Assembly: GCA_002914805.1 (NCBI GenBank)
Contig: JXTB01000002.1
Span: forward strand, 1,610,905-1,674,904
DNA: 64,000 nucleotides
Source of the DNA: Parasponia andersonii
Lineage: Eukaryota; Streptophyta; Magnoliopsida; Rosales; Cannabaceae
Direction of reading: 5' to 3'
The first letter of the stretch is position 1; each line of letters begins with the position of its first letter. The notes under the pieces were generated by a model. That model saw only the letters and a program-made list of their open reading frames with translations. It had not been told where the DNA came from and searched no databases. Shown one piece after another: positions 12,487 to 24,788 of this stretch. A program made the translations under genes and the position numbers.

Positions 12487-12786
12487 TGTTATGAATATAT
12501 TTATTTATATGTGGTTGTTCATATTCTATAACTCTTAACTTTTAGATTTCCTAACCTCTATTTAAATTCTATTTAATAGTGTTTTACATTATAATATATA
12601 TATATATCTATATATATATATAATCTTTTAGTATTCTAACATTTATGATTATAAGCCTATAAATATGCTATTGAGCATATATTGTATACACGAAGAAGAA
12701 TGAAATAATAAGAAAATTCTCTTTATATTTCTCTTATATCTTCTTCTTTTATTTTTTATGCATTTCTGTGCCCTTAGTTTATAATA
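12487..12786 (+). repeat. 3' LTR of the Copia element
   Basis: About 300 bp, starting TGTTATGAATATATTT after a purine tract (12476-12486) and ending TTTATAATA. It is the complete LTR copy and carries an AT-repeat tract at about 12593-12622 absent from the 5' copy. Confidence 0.8.
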
Positions 12787-12791
12787 TTATA

Positions 12792-15700
12792 TATGTTTTT
12801 TTCAACAACCTCCAAAACAAAACGTACGTTTAATTTCTTTTTAAAATTAGTTTTATTTTTAAAATTTAAAGTCCTCAACCTCTTTTGGTATTGCTTATTT
12901 CAACGATAAAGGTGAATGTAGAGCCACCTTAGAAGATAAAAGAAAGGAAGCATGCATGTTAATAATTGATAACAATATATTGTCTATTACCGGCTTTTTT
13001 CATTTCTTGTCTTCTATTTGGAAGCAACATTGCAGTAAAGCGCAACACCTGCCTAAAACTACGTCAAGTTATTTATTCGAAACGTTGAAATGCATTGATG
13101 ACATATAGATCTGTATGTATATTTACATGTGGAATATAGAGTCAACGCATTTTTTAATATATGAATTGATGTAACCTTTTGTTTTCTTTTCTTTGAAGGA
13201 TTTATTATGTGATTTAATTACTATATAGTTATATTGACCAATACGAGTAACTTCTCCGCCACATGAAATATGTTAAAGACTATACTTTTTTAGAGTGTTG
13301 TAAATAAAATGTTAAAATGAGCCCTTTTGATCTAAAATCCTACGAATTTGCAGGATATGTCGGTCGGCATGCATTTATATATATATGCAATGATAATATT
13401 GTTTTTATTTTTTTCAAATTAAATGAAGTCTTTCTCTAAGTAAACGTACATGAATGAAATTTAAACCGAGTGATTGGAAAGTTCCGAGTTCCAACCTTTC
13501 GGCTACATATCCCTATCCAAACTTTTTTCCTTTTTCGCTTATTAACTACGTTATCCGTTCTTACTAACCTTTGCTTAATTTTCTCGTGAATACGCATGCA
13601 TGCCTGAATTAATGCTTAATTTGTACCAATATATGTTTGTATGAATATCTTCTTATCTTTATCTCTTTATCCGCCAATAAGATCAAATAGTATTAACTAG
13701 GCTTCCAAAAAGTAATTTTCCAAATATTTGTTAGTAATTGCTTCCTTTGTTTTTTAATTTAATTTGTTTAGATAGTTTTTGACTTTCAATTTATTAGATA
13801 TATAGTCAATTTTGGTGGTCTCCATTTCACACACAAAATCCTATATACTGCATACTTGGTTAGCGGCCTTCTTTCTTCTCTCTATCATTACAGTAATCTT
13901 ATGTCATGACCCCACCTCATCACTTTCAAATCCATTTGAGAAGAAAAAGCAGAAAATAAACAAGAAAAGTTATGATTTCTTTTTTGACGGCCAAATTGTT
14001 GGTATTGGAATCTTAGGTGTGTGATTCAAATTGTCTCACTTTCCTCCTTTTTCTAAAGGGGCGTCACGGCAAATAGTTAGATGAAGAAACAGTTGTCTAG
14101 CCTAGAGAAAAACAAAATCACACAAAAAGAGGAAAGAACTATCGGGAAAAAAAAATTAAAAAGCCCAAAATTAGAGAATTACAAAATAAATAAATAAAAA
14201 CAAATGATTGATGAAAAATGCTAGCCATCAATAACGACTATTTCCCGGTTTGGGAGTATAAAATCTATAAAATCAAAACTGAGAGACATATATTACAATA
14301 GCACCACACTGATCAGTAAAAGTGTGAGAGTCACATATCTATAATCTATTATGTTTCTCAAGTAATTCTATAAATATGTAATTTTAGTACTTTCATTTCC
14401 ATAAAACGTACACAAAATCGTCAGTTTCTGTGTAAATGACCAATTAAATTCCAGTTTATAATAATTCTTTTGAAAATATAATATTAGTGATAGTTTACTT
14501 TTCAAAAAAAAAATATTAGTGTTAGTTTATAATTAAATAAAATTATGTTTGATCGATGCTCCACATTTTTCTTTTAACGTTAGAATTATAGGTCCTATAC
14601 ATATACGTAGATGGCTTACGGTGCAGCTGTTACTAATACTATTAAGATTCTATTTGGTATCTAATGAACGTATACGACAAAATGGTCAATATATTTGGAT
14701 GTGATATAACATTTTCCAAACACTTTCTCTTTACCATATGTTACGACGTGATAGAATGTTTTATAAGTTGACGGAATATCATATGCAAAATGCAACGGAA
14801 AAACTCACAGGTTAGAAAGCCGTTGATTTTTAACTTGAACGATGTATGTCTAAATTTGAGAAGTGAGAGATTTTATTAAGAAATTCAAGTTTTAGTAAAA
14901 TATGTGTGATTTTTTTTAAAATTTATAGTGAGTAATGATTATTAATTAAATTCTTATTTTTTAAAGATTAATTTATATATATATATATCCAATTTGCATA
15001 AATCACACGTGTGAACACAAATTTTCAAAACAATATAGCAAGGGGCCGACCGACCAATTTTAGGTTTTAATTTTGGGCTATTCTTTCGTATTGGTATAAT
15101 ATAAAAGGGAATAAGTTAATTATTCAATAGATCGTAAATGAGAGTAAAATAATTCCTAACTATTTATATCATTGTATGTGTTAAAACTTTGGTGTAATCC
15201 TCGTCATCCTAAAGTCAGCAGTACTTGTTTTTATATATATCCGTGACCCCTTACACCTACTGAGGTGAATGGTTTCTTATTAAAAAAGGAAAAAAAAAAT
15301 CTTGATGTCTATTTAAAATGTGTGCTGGATTATGTAATTATTTTCGATGTTGTGAATATTTTATGGCATTTATGATCATAACGATAGCGAATTTTGATAT
15401 TTTTTGGGTACTCCACTTTACAATTTAGTGGGAATGTATATAAAAATTGGAAATTAGAGCAATAGTGACGGTATATAGTCAAATTATTTAAAATTTTAAG
15501 GCAGAGTTAATGATACTCTTTTGAAAATATTGAACTATGCATTTAACGCCAAATTTAGTGCTCCTCATCCAGATAGAACTTAATTTCCAACCACATTAAT
15601 TGTAGTGGATTTTCTTTTTTCTGTAAAAGTGGATAAGATTAACATTCCTAGTTTTTCCCATAACACAACATTCCACGTCATTTTATCTCTTTGGGCAATG

Positions 15701-17700
15701 GAATTAGTAATTTTTTTTTTTACTAATACGATCCAATAATTACTTCAAAAGTCTAGCACTTATATTGGGTTGAACTTAAATACTTAACTCTCATTTTTTT
15801 CTTTATTTGTTTATTTTTTCAACTAAATAATACCTTTAAGAAGTTATATTTTATCATGACCATCACGCATAATTTGAACTCCTAACCAAACTGGCTAATT
15901 CATAACGGTATATATAATTCATAGCAAGTATTAACTAAAAATTAGGGCTAAAAAAAAAGGTGCCGAATTCTTGGATAAACATCGTCTGGTGGCGAAACTG
16001 ATTTTCCAACTGGCGTGAGGACCTAAAAAAAAAAGGAAAAAAAAAAGCTCTTGTGAGTTGTGACTATACATGGAATTTTAATTATTTATCAACATCGGAA
16101 AAGAAACCCAAGATGATCAAGTTATTTGACCACCAAAAAATAGCGGTCTTCTCTGAATCTTGAATTTTATGTGCCAATTCCAAATTGTCCTCTAATCCAA
16201 TATGACACAAATTTTTTTAAAAAGAAAATAGAAATTATGTTCCTTTACTTATGTGCCTCTGGCTTCAAGCAGGACTTCTTCGATGTTGACGTTCCTATTT
16301 AAGTTGAATATTAAATACAAATAAATAAATAAAACACTTCAAAATGAGTAAATAAAACATTTGATGTGAACAGGGATGAATTTTTTTGGGGGGGTTAAAG
16401 GTAGATGTTTACTGTAATTTTCACGTCTGTTTTATTATTTGAATTATCTTCTGCCTGAATAATGAATATTTTTACGAGTTGACCCTTCAAAATAGAAATA
16501 CAAAAAGATTTGTTTCCTCATGAGACGTGGCGTCACACAGTTTCTCGCCGACTTTTTGCCCAAACTTCTTTCCTTTTCACACGGTGTTTTCCTTTTTAAG
16601 TAAATAAATTTAGAAAACAAAAATTATTATTTATTATTTTCATTTGTACATTCCAAAAAAAAATCATATATCCGAGATTAAAAGGAAGAAAATCTGGTAT
16701 TTGAAATTGATGCGAAACAATAAACAGACATGGTTTGTCTTTTTTTTTTAAAAAAAAAAGGAAAAACTGCCGGAAGGACAGATTTTTCTTATTAATTCTA
16801 ATATTAGCATTATTATTGTTTTGAAAAGATAGAGTTTCCCGTCATAGCCACTAAAGTTATTTTGTGTATCAGAAAGTACAACCATACTACGCGGATTCTC
16901 CCACAAATTGAGGCTCATGAATAAGAATGAGTACATATCTCTCTTGAGAACTTTTTTTTAGATTAATATTCCAGAAAAAAAAAAAACAATGACACATTTT
17001 TAATTTAAAAATATATATATTTATAAAAAAAATGATAGTAAAACCCATGCAAAACTGTGAATGAAAAGAGAAAATTAGCATAGAAGTGAAGTATAGAGTA
17101 ATGTTAGGGAGACAAAAAAATAAATACACACAATAACATGACATATTTTTTTAGCCAGCCATGTATATGCAATGGCCCTTCTTCAAAATAGTGGGTGATT
17201 AGAAAATATTTATGTGTATATTTTGTGTGTCCAAATTATTACTCTTTGAATATACAAAATAAAAATCACTGCCTGTCAATTTTAGTGACCTAATTCATGT
17301 CTAACTACTAAATTTATTAAACTACCTTATAAAATTTAAAATTTCATTTAAATTGAAAACTACTAAGTTTATTAAGTTTATCATTTTTCATTTAGATTTA
17401 TGGTAGGATGTGTATGTTTTTATTGGTTAGATATGATTCTAAGATTGCACAGAGAATTTGAAAACGTTAATTTCTCCAAAAATCCTTATGATTGATTGGT
17501 TGGATTATAGGACTAATTAATAATTATCCTCAAGATCCCAACATATATTACTCATATTTATAATATTGCTTTAATAAATTCTGAATTTATTATTGATTAT
17601 CCTTTTTTTCTTTTTCTTTTTTTTTTTCGCTCTGAAGTCATTGCTTATCTTAGAAAATAAGGAAATTAAAATTTTAAAAAAAAAAAAGAGAAAAGAAAAG
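12792..17700. other. Gene-free intergenic region upstream of STP13
   Basis: Roughly 4.9 kb of AT-rich DNA without a supportable gene. Open frames here are short, low-complexity and lack homology that I recognise. Long A/T runs are frequent. The last few hundred bases hold the STP13 promoter. Confidence 0.5.
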
Positions 17701-17721
17701 AAATCAAAAGTTTAGAGGATG

Positions 17722-17865
17722 TTGACTGACTAGGCAGCCCATCGAAATCAACACGTGGAATGATCTAACGGTGGCTCCCACTAAACTACATCTATTTCGT
17801 ACCTCGTGCTCTTTCATGTGTTCCTCCTCTCGCCTATATAAACCCCACTCCACACAACATTATAT
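17722..17865 (+). promoter_or_regulatory. STP13 core promoter with W-box, G-box/ABRE and TATA box
   Basis: TATATAAA (17835-17842) lies about 225 bp before the start codon. Upstream are a W-box core TTGACT (17722-17727) and a CACGTGG element (17752-17758), which is both a G-box and an ABRE core. WRKY- and ABA-type elements fit the known pathogen, ABA and stress induction of STP13, but their use here is inferred from position only. Confidence 0.55.
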
Positions 17866-17929
17866 CCATTCTCTACTAAAACTCCTCTTCTTCCTCTTCC
17901 TCCTCCTCCTGCTTCTTATCTTCAAGAGT

Positions 17930-17932
<3 letters not shown>

Positions 17933-17965
<33 letters not shown>
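17933..17965. repeat. (AT)n microsatellite in the STP13 5' leader
   Basis: A 33-bp AT run between a CT-rich leader (TCCTCCTCCTCC-type, 17881-17925) and the ATG at 18066. No upstream ATG is seen between the predicted transcription start and the main start codon. Confidence 0.85.
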
Positions 17966-17966
<1 letters not shown>

Positions 17967-18065
17967 TTATATCCCCTCGTCCTTTTACTTATTATTGTGA
18001 CAGTTTTATATACATATTTTCTTGCTTATATTAATATTTGCCAGATACTTTATAAGTAATCAAAT

Positions 18066-21000
18066 ATGCCTGCCGGAGGGTTCTCTGTGGCATCGTCCGG
18101 GACCGAGTTTGAGGCGAAGATCACCCCGATCGTCATCATATCATGCATAATGGCTGCCACCGGAGGTCTCATGTTTGGTTATGATGTGGGCGTTTCAGGT
18201 AACTTTTATCATGGTGTGGTCCTATATCTATAACAAAATTACGTCGTATATGTAGTTTGTGTGTCTTTTTAGTTTAGAAACTTTAGATCTTATCTTATTG
18301 CTTATTATTAGGGCACTAAATTATGGTATAAGGGTTACTGATACTGTAGGCATTGTTTGGTTACGGTTGTTGTGAAATATGATTCACTTTTTATTATAAA
18401 AAAAAAATTTAAGGAAATAAAGTTGTCAAGTCTTTTTATTTCGGTAAGGGATTTTTTTAGCCTTTCAAAAGAGAAGAAATTTTGTTTTACATAAAGCAAT
18501 AAACTTTTCGGTGTAATGGATAAAAATAACATGGAGAGAAGATTTAGATTCATGAAAAAAATAAAATTCTTTTTCTTGCGTTAGTCTTTTTTTTTAAACC
18601 CCCTCACTGTTTTTCTCCTCTTAGAAATAGGCATAAGGGTATTTTAGTGAATTTAATTGCCATGGCATAATCACAAGCGTTGACGTTTAGAATCTTGCTG
18701 CTCTCACGGTTACGGCCAGCCAATGGAATCTTTTGTCATCACTTGGAGTTCTTTGTCATGTGGACAAGTCCCCATGATACACAAATCATGAAAATCTTTA
18801 AACCAAAAAATAAATAGATAAAATATACGTGACAAATTGGCAATCCACATGATTTCTAATGAGAAAGCAAATTATTTTGTTTTAATAATTTAACACATTA
18901 ATTATGATTATTTTAATTTGTAGGTGGTGTTACGGCGATGCCGGCTTTCTTGAAGAAGTTCTTTCCGGTCGTTTATAGAAAAACGACAACGGAACAGCTT
19001 GATAGCAATTATTGTAAGTACGACAACCAAGGGCTACAACTCTTCACGTCGTCGCTCTACCTTGCTGGTTTGACTGCGACTTTCTTTGCCTCCTACACCA
19101 CTAGAAGGCTTGGTAGGAGGCTAACCATGTTGATTGCCGGTATTTTCTTTATAATTGGTACAATTTTCAACGCGGCCGCCCAGAATCTTGCCATGCTTAT
19201 CATTGGGAGGATCTTACTTGGTTGTGGAGTTGGTTTCGCTAATCAGGTTTCTATCCTTGACAACTATAGTTGATAACACTCCAAATATTTTCGTTTGTTA
19301 TGGTACTAATTTTTTTTTTCATAATTAGTTCTTTACCTTTTAGTTTATTTCTCACTTTTTAATATGTTTAGTTTATTTCTATTTTTTTATGTGTAATAAT
19401 TTGAATTATATTTCAAGGATAGAAGTTATGTAATGATGATTATTGTGAATACTAATTAGTATAGTTATACAGGTGTCGCACTTTATATTAGGTAGTCCAT
19501 GTTTATAGTCAAAATTTTGCTTTATAAGTCTTACGCAAATACAATATTTATTAATAAAATAAATAAATTAATTACCCACTGTTTAATGAGTATGGTTGTC
19601 CAAATTTGTCGGGTGCGAAAGTGTTGGTATTGGAAGAGAGCTCCAAGGCATATGTGCTTATTATAAAATTTTAAGCTTTTTTTTTTTTAATTCGAGTAAT
19701 TAGTCATAGTCATTCACTAAAGTTTTTACTATGTCTTTTTCTTCAAACGTTGCTGTATGTTTTTGACGTTTCTGAACATGTGACTAAGACCTTTTAAGCA
19801 TTTTCTGCATTAAATAAAGAGAGAGCATCAAATGATAATTGTTTATCAAATGATAATTGTTTGTATTGTTTACAAGTGGATGAACCAGCATCTTCCTATC
19901 TAGCACTCTATATAATTTCCTGTCATTTTCGATTCAAAAATGTCGACCCCTTTTTGTTGAATAACGTGATCAAGTGGACCCCTTTTTGGTTCCAACGTTT
20001 TCCAATATTTGTTGTTTGGCTAGTTGGTTCTTTTGAGATTGTTTTATTTTAAAATCGTTTTGTGTTATTTGGACTAAACATATCCTAAGAACACCACCTA
20101 GGTTCATGTATATAGTTAAATTGCACAACTTGGCATGTAGCATGTGAACTAAAGGTAAACGTGGACATAGTTTCTTTTTTTAATTTCCAAGTTTACAAGT
20201 TGCTTTTATTTATAGTTTAAGAAAAGCTAAGAAGATTATTTTAGTGCTTTTATTATTGAGTATTTTCTAATTATTTTATTTTTTGTAATGTAATAGGCTG
20301 TTCCAGTGTTCCTTTCTGAGATTGCCCCTACAAGAATTCGTGGAGGACTAAACATATTGTTCCAACTTAATGTCACCATTGGTATTCTCTTTGCAAGCCT
20401 GGTGAACTACGGCACTGCCAAGTAAGTCAAACTTTTCTTTTTTTCTTGTACTTTTCTAGTGAAATGAGTATTGAATTTTATACTCTCATGCAAGCATAAG
20501 AATCTTAATTATGTAGCGAAAATAATTATAAAAATGTAACGTATTCTTTTTTTTTTTTTTTTTTTTTGGTGAAAGTAACGTAGTGTATATTGCATGGCAA
20601 TGTTATTTTCAAATTGTGGGAATAAACATACGTAGCAAGATATGTGCACACGTCCCCATCAGATATAGACTTGTTGTCCTTTTGAATTCGTTAAAATAGG
20701 GACTTTAAATATCTGGTCAAGTATTTAAATGTTGTGTTGACTCTTCTACATGTATCATAGTCCCCTAAAAATCATGCTTGACTACAGATATTGTTCTGTG
20801 TTCCATAAGAGCAGTTGAATAGTAATTGTTTTGACGTTTAGGGATTAGAAACACCTGGTCTCTTATAGTTTCTATGTCATTATTTTATTCCTTGGTATAA
20901 TTTTTAGAATAAACTTAATATTCAAAGAAAAAATTGAATGCAAAATAGTCTTAGCTAGCTGGATTATTTAATATTGTTCACATTTTAACTTTAGCGTTTA

Positions 21001-22130
21001 ATTTTGAATGTTCGAACTTTGCTTACCAAGTGTTTGATAATTTTGCTGAACGAAACAGAATCAAAGGAGGATGGGGCTGGAGGTTGTCATTGGGTTTGGC
21101 TGGCATTCCTGCTTGTCTTCTTACCTTAGGTGCCTTCTTAGTCGTGGACACCCCCAACAGTCTCATTGAGCGAGATCATTTAGAGGAAGGAAAAGCTGTA
21201 CTCAGGAAGATCCGAGGCACTGACAATATTGAACCCGAGTTCAATGAACTCGTCGAAGCTAGCCGCATAGCCAAAGAAGTAAAGCACCCTTTTAGGAACC
21301 TCCTCAGGCGTAGGAACCGTCCCCAACTTGTCATTGCTGTAGCTCTTCAGGTTAACATCATTACAAACTTTTTTAGTGTTACCAGCGTTGTTAACTTTTA
21401 TATTCTTTGTTTTAAGATTGTTTCCTCGTCTAACATAATATTCACGTACTTAATACAGATCTTTCAACAATTTACTGGCATCAATGCAATCATGTTCTAC
21501 GCGCCAGTCTTGTTCAACACTTTAGGATTCGGCGGCGATGCTTCTCTTTACTCTGCTGTGATTACTGGAGCTGTTAATGTCCTATCCACAATTGTCTCGA
21601 TCTACTCAGTCGACAAAGTAGGGCGTCGTATGCTGTTGTTGGAGGCTGGAGTTCAGATGTTTTTATCCCAAGTTGTGATAGCTATTGTATTAGGTCTTAA
21701 GTTGTCTGACAACTCAGACAACCTTGGTAAGGGTTGGGCGGTTCTTGTGGTTGTCATGGTTTGCACTTTCGTGTCATCCTTTGCCTGGTCTTGGGGTCCT
21801 CTCGGCTGGCTCATTCCGAGTGAGACCTTCCCTCTAGAGACTCGCTCGGCGGGCCAGAGTATCACCGTTTGTGTTAACTTGCTCTTCACATTTGTCATAG
21901 CTCAGGCCTTCCTCTCCATGCTTTGTCATTTCAAGTTTGGCATCTTCTTGTTCTTCTCTGGTTGGGTTCTGATCATGTCTTTCTTCGTCTTGTTCTTGCT
22001 ACCCGAGACGAAGAATATCCCAATTGAGGAGATGACTGAGAGGGTTTGGAAGCAGCATTGGTTGTGGAAGAGGTTTATGGATGATGATGATGAGAAATAT
22101 GGTGAAAAGAAGACAAATGGGGCATACTGA
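18066..22130 (+). CDS. STP13: Sugar transport protein 13 (monosaccharide/H+ symporter)
   Basis: Plasma-membrane hexose-proton symporter of the major facilitator superfamily, expected to have 12 membrane helices. Exons are 18066-18198, 18924-19246, 20297-20421, 21059-21350 and 21459-22130; all introns are GT-AG and the frame closes at 514 aa (Arabidopsis STP13 is 526). Family marks include [10 protein letters not shown] near residue 37, RLGRRL, PETPNSL-like DTPNSL, DKVGRR, and [11 protein letters not shown] with PLETRSAGQ and [11 protein letters not shown] at the end. The proton site D40 and its partner R140 correspond to D42/R142 of STP10, and the lid disulfide C75-C447 matches C77-C449. T475 in PETK corresponds to the BAK1-phosphorylated Thr485 of Arabidopsis STP13 by alignment from memory. 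The start has an in-frame N-terminus typical of the clade. Its role is sugar retrieval during defence and senescence. Confidence 0.97.
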
Positions 22131-23880
22131 TAATGGATTTGAGATCCTTTGCTGCTCTGTAAATTTTTACGGATGGTTTTGAAGAAAACTTAGATGGAAT
22201 ATAGTTTTAAAGAATAACTAGGCAAATGATTAAAGGTATCATTAAGTTTTCAGTGTTGTTGTAGTTCCTTCTGTGATTTTTATAGAAGGCCAATTTAATC
22301 CAAAGGCTCTATTTGTTTTTATATTACTCTTTCCTTGTTGATTTGGATTTGGACCTCTTTTATGTAATTCTTTTGCTTAGGTGATATAAATTATTCATTC
22401 GCATTACTTTCTTTTCCCCTTGAGTTATTAGTTGGCGTTACTTGATTCAACTATTTTTCAACAGGTCCTTCGTTATTTTAATTCGTTTTGTCGCAAAGAA
22501 AAATGACACTTTGTTTACACAGCCCTGATTCACAAAACTTCTTGTTCTCTTGCCTATTCTAAGTAGAACCGGTTGTGTGCTTCATGGGTACGTCATTTTG
22601 GGCTTAGTATTGGGCTTTTACTTCTACCTTAACTAACCCACTTTTCTGATCTGCTTTCCTACTATTTTCTATTCCCATATTTTACTTTATGCAATTGAGT
22701 AAAATATCAATTACCATATCAGAATAAATTGGAATCACTCAGCTCACAAATATCTCTGTTTACAGTCAATTCAGTAAAATTCCCTTTTTTTTTTCTCCAA
22801 AAAACATTTTCATACGTATCCACGTGCGTATAAAATATTATGGTACAAGGGAAAATGTACGAAACAAGGCAGTACTTTTCTCACGTACAAAGCAACATTA
22901 ATCAACAAAAACGAAATTATAGCTAAAGTATGGTAGGCAATTTCAATCATGGCATTCACCAATAAGAACAGAAAAACTGTCATAATAAATCAATAAAAAA
23001 ATTATTTTATATGAAAGAAAAAGAAAAGAACAATTTTAGGAAATAAAGTGTCTACAATCATGAGGTTACTATATTGTTGAACTGAATATGAAGTCTCAAC
23101 CAATCACTTGACCAACAAACTCTGCCTAAAAAACATTCTTTCCTTTCAAGTACTCCTTCAGTTCATCCGTTGTGATCCAAAGCAGTATCTATTTTTGCAG
23201 ATAGATACGATAGCTAAGATTCATCATATTTAGATGCAAATCATAATTATTAATAATGAAAGTGACCTGATCTGTTGTTGATATTCGAAAATCAGAGATA
23301 TATTCAGGAAAAACAGTCTTTTATTTTTTTTTTGCTTACAGTTTAGTCTTCTATTTATTGGATATTGTTCACCACTTAGATGCCTGCATCATTCTCAAAA
23401 TACTAAATTTTCAAGGACAAGAAAAGAAAAAAGATGTGAATGTTTAACCTCACACTTAAGATTCCAAACAAATTGTTTTTTAAAAACAAAAGATTCCAAC
23501 CAAATTAAATAAATAATAAATTAGAAAAGAAAAAAACTTATTCTATTATAAAATTTTCGTAGTAGAAATATCATTACCATATCAGAATTTCATCGAAATT
23601 AAGTAATGCACATATGTTATTCCAATATCACTAATATAGATAAAATTGCCAAAAATACTACCTTTTCCCCATAATAACTTAATTAGCTTCACAAACACCC
23701 ATTTCTTTTTTCTTTTTCATCGTATAATCAATGTCCTTATTATAATAATACACCAACAAGTAGGGGGACCACTGAGTGCAATATATTGAAGAACAAGGGG
23801 TCCATAATACTCATAATTACACTTTCCTCTATGAGCTTTTGGTTGCCATTGTTGGTCCCAGCTTTGCCACTCCAAAAGCT
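22131..23880. other. STP13 3' flank and phytocyanin upstream region
   Basis: No gene seen. The proximal part includes the STP13 3' UTR. The distal part is the AT-rich promoter of the phytocyanin gene. Confidence 0.5.
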
Positions 23881-23881
23881 T

Positions 23882-23888
23882 TATAAAT
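23882..23888 (+). promoter_or_regulatory. TATA box of the phytocyanin gene
   Basis: TATAAAT lies about 105 bp upstream of the ATG at 23993, leaving a leader of roughly 75 bp rich in A and C, which is normal for a plant gene. Confidence 0.55.
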
Positions 23889-23992
23889 GCCAGAAGAGAA
23901 GTCTCTTACTTTGTCTCAACCACAGCCCAAAGCAGAACAGAACAAACAAACCCAATAGCTACAGTTTCTTTAGAGAGTCACTCTAGTTAGCC

Positions 23993-24756
23993 ATGGCTTT
24001 GGTGGTGAGGGCTTTGGCTAATTTGGTCCTTGTAGCTGTAACATTGCAGGTTTCTAAGGCTGCAGTTCACAAGGTTGGGGACTCCGCTGGATGGACCACC
24101 ATTGGCAATGTCGATTACAAACTATGGTCAGCTACTAAGACCTTCCAAGTTGGTGACACTATCAGTGAGTTTCCTCTCAATATTAATGATCATCTCTTCA
24201 CTTTCCATGGTTTCTTGTTTCAATATAGCGAAAATGGACTTGGTACATTCATTTGTTTTAGCTACAATTTTACCCATATATAAAATTACTATAAAAGACA
24301 ATTTATTTTAGTCAACGTCACTTAGAATTCTTTTAAAACCTGTAGCACTTACCATTTTTGACAATTACATGTAAGGATTTGTGAAGAAATCAAAAAAATG
24401 CTTTTAATGGGTGTTTCAAAAGTTGAATATTATTTGTATGTTTCTCCAACTAAAACTAGATAAAGGATTATATGAATGAAAAAAAAAAAAAAAAAAAACT
24501 GGACTTTGGGTTTTATATTTTAGTCTCCTTCGTCTTCATCCTACCTACTCTGCAACTACAAAACTTACAAACATTTTAATTTAATTACTTATCAATCGAT
24601 TATTGAACTTGGATTTGATTTAATCACTGTGAGCATTTTTTTTAAAGCAAGTATGATTCAATCAAAAGCAGTCAATTGATCTGCCTGAAAAAAAAAAATA
24701 AAGTACTCAAATAATCCAATGAAAGTCTGAGAAATTGAGACGTTAACAATTAGTTC

Positions 24757-24788
<32 letters not shown>

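Larger units (their letters stand above)
5631..12786 (+). mobile_element. Full-length, inactive Ty1-copia LTR retrotransposon
   Basis: Two related LTRs begin TGTTATGAATATATT at 5631 and 12487 and end TTTATAATA at 7558 and 12786. The 5-bp sequence TTATA flanks both sides (5626-5630 and 12787-12791), fitting a target-site duplication, although it is AT-only. A primer-binding-like site TTATCAGCACGAG follows the 5' LTR, and a purine run CAAAAGGGAA precedes the 3' LTR. The interior of about 4.9 kb carries a gag start at 9237 (MENLSKLEFNALDDD) and a broken reverse transcriptase at 11.6-12.15 kb, both in Copia order on the + strand. Every coding part is interrupted by stops. The 5' LTR was later split by a CACTA element. 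I infer an Ale/Retrofit-like lineage from the PBS and gag start. Confidence 0.85.

Noticed and set aside
13812..14024. Plus-strand frame resembling a short membrane peptide
   Set aside because: Composition is random-like, ends in lysine-rich simple sequence, and no supporting signals are present.
19861..20052. Open frame inside STP13 intron 2
   Set aside because: Entirely intronic between well-supported exons; no homology.
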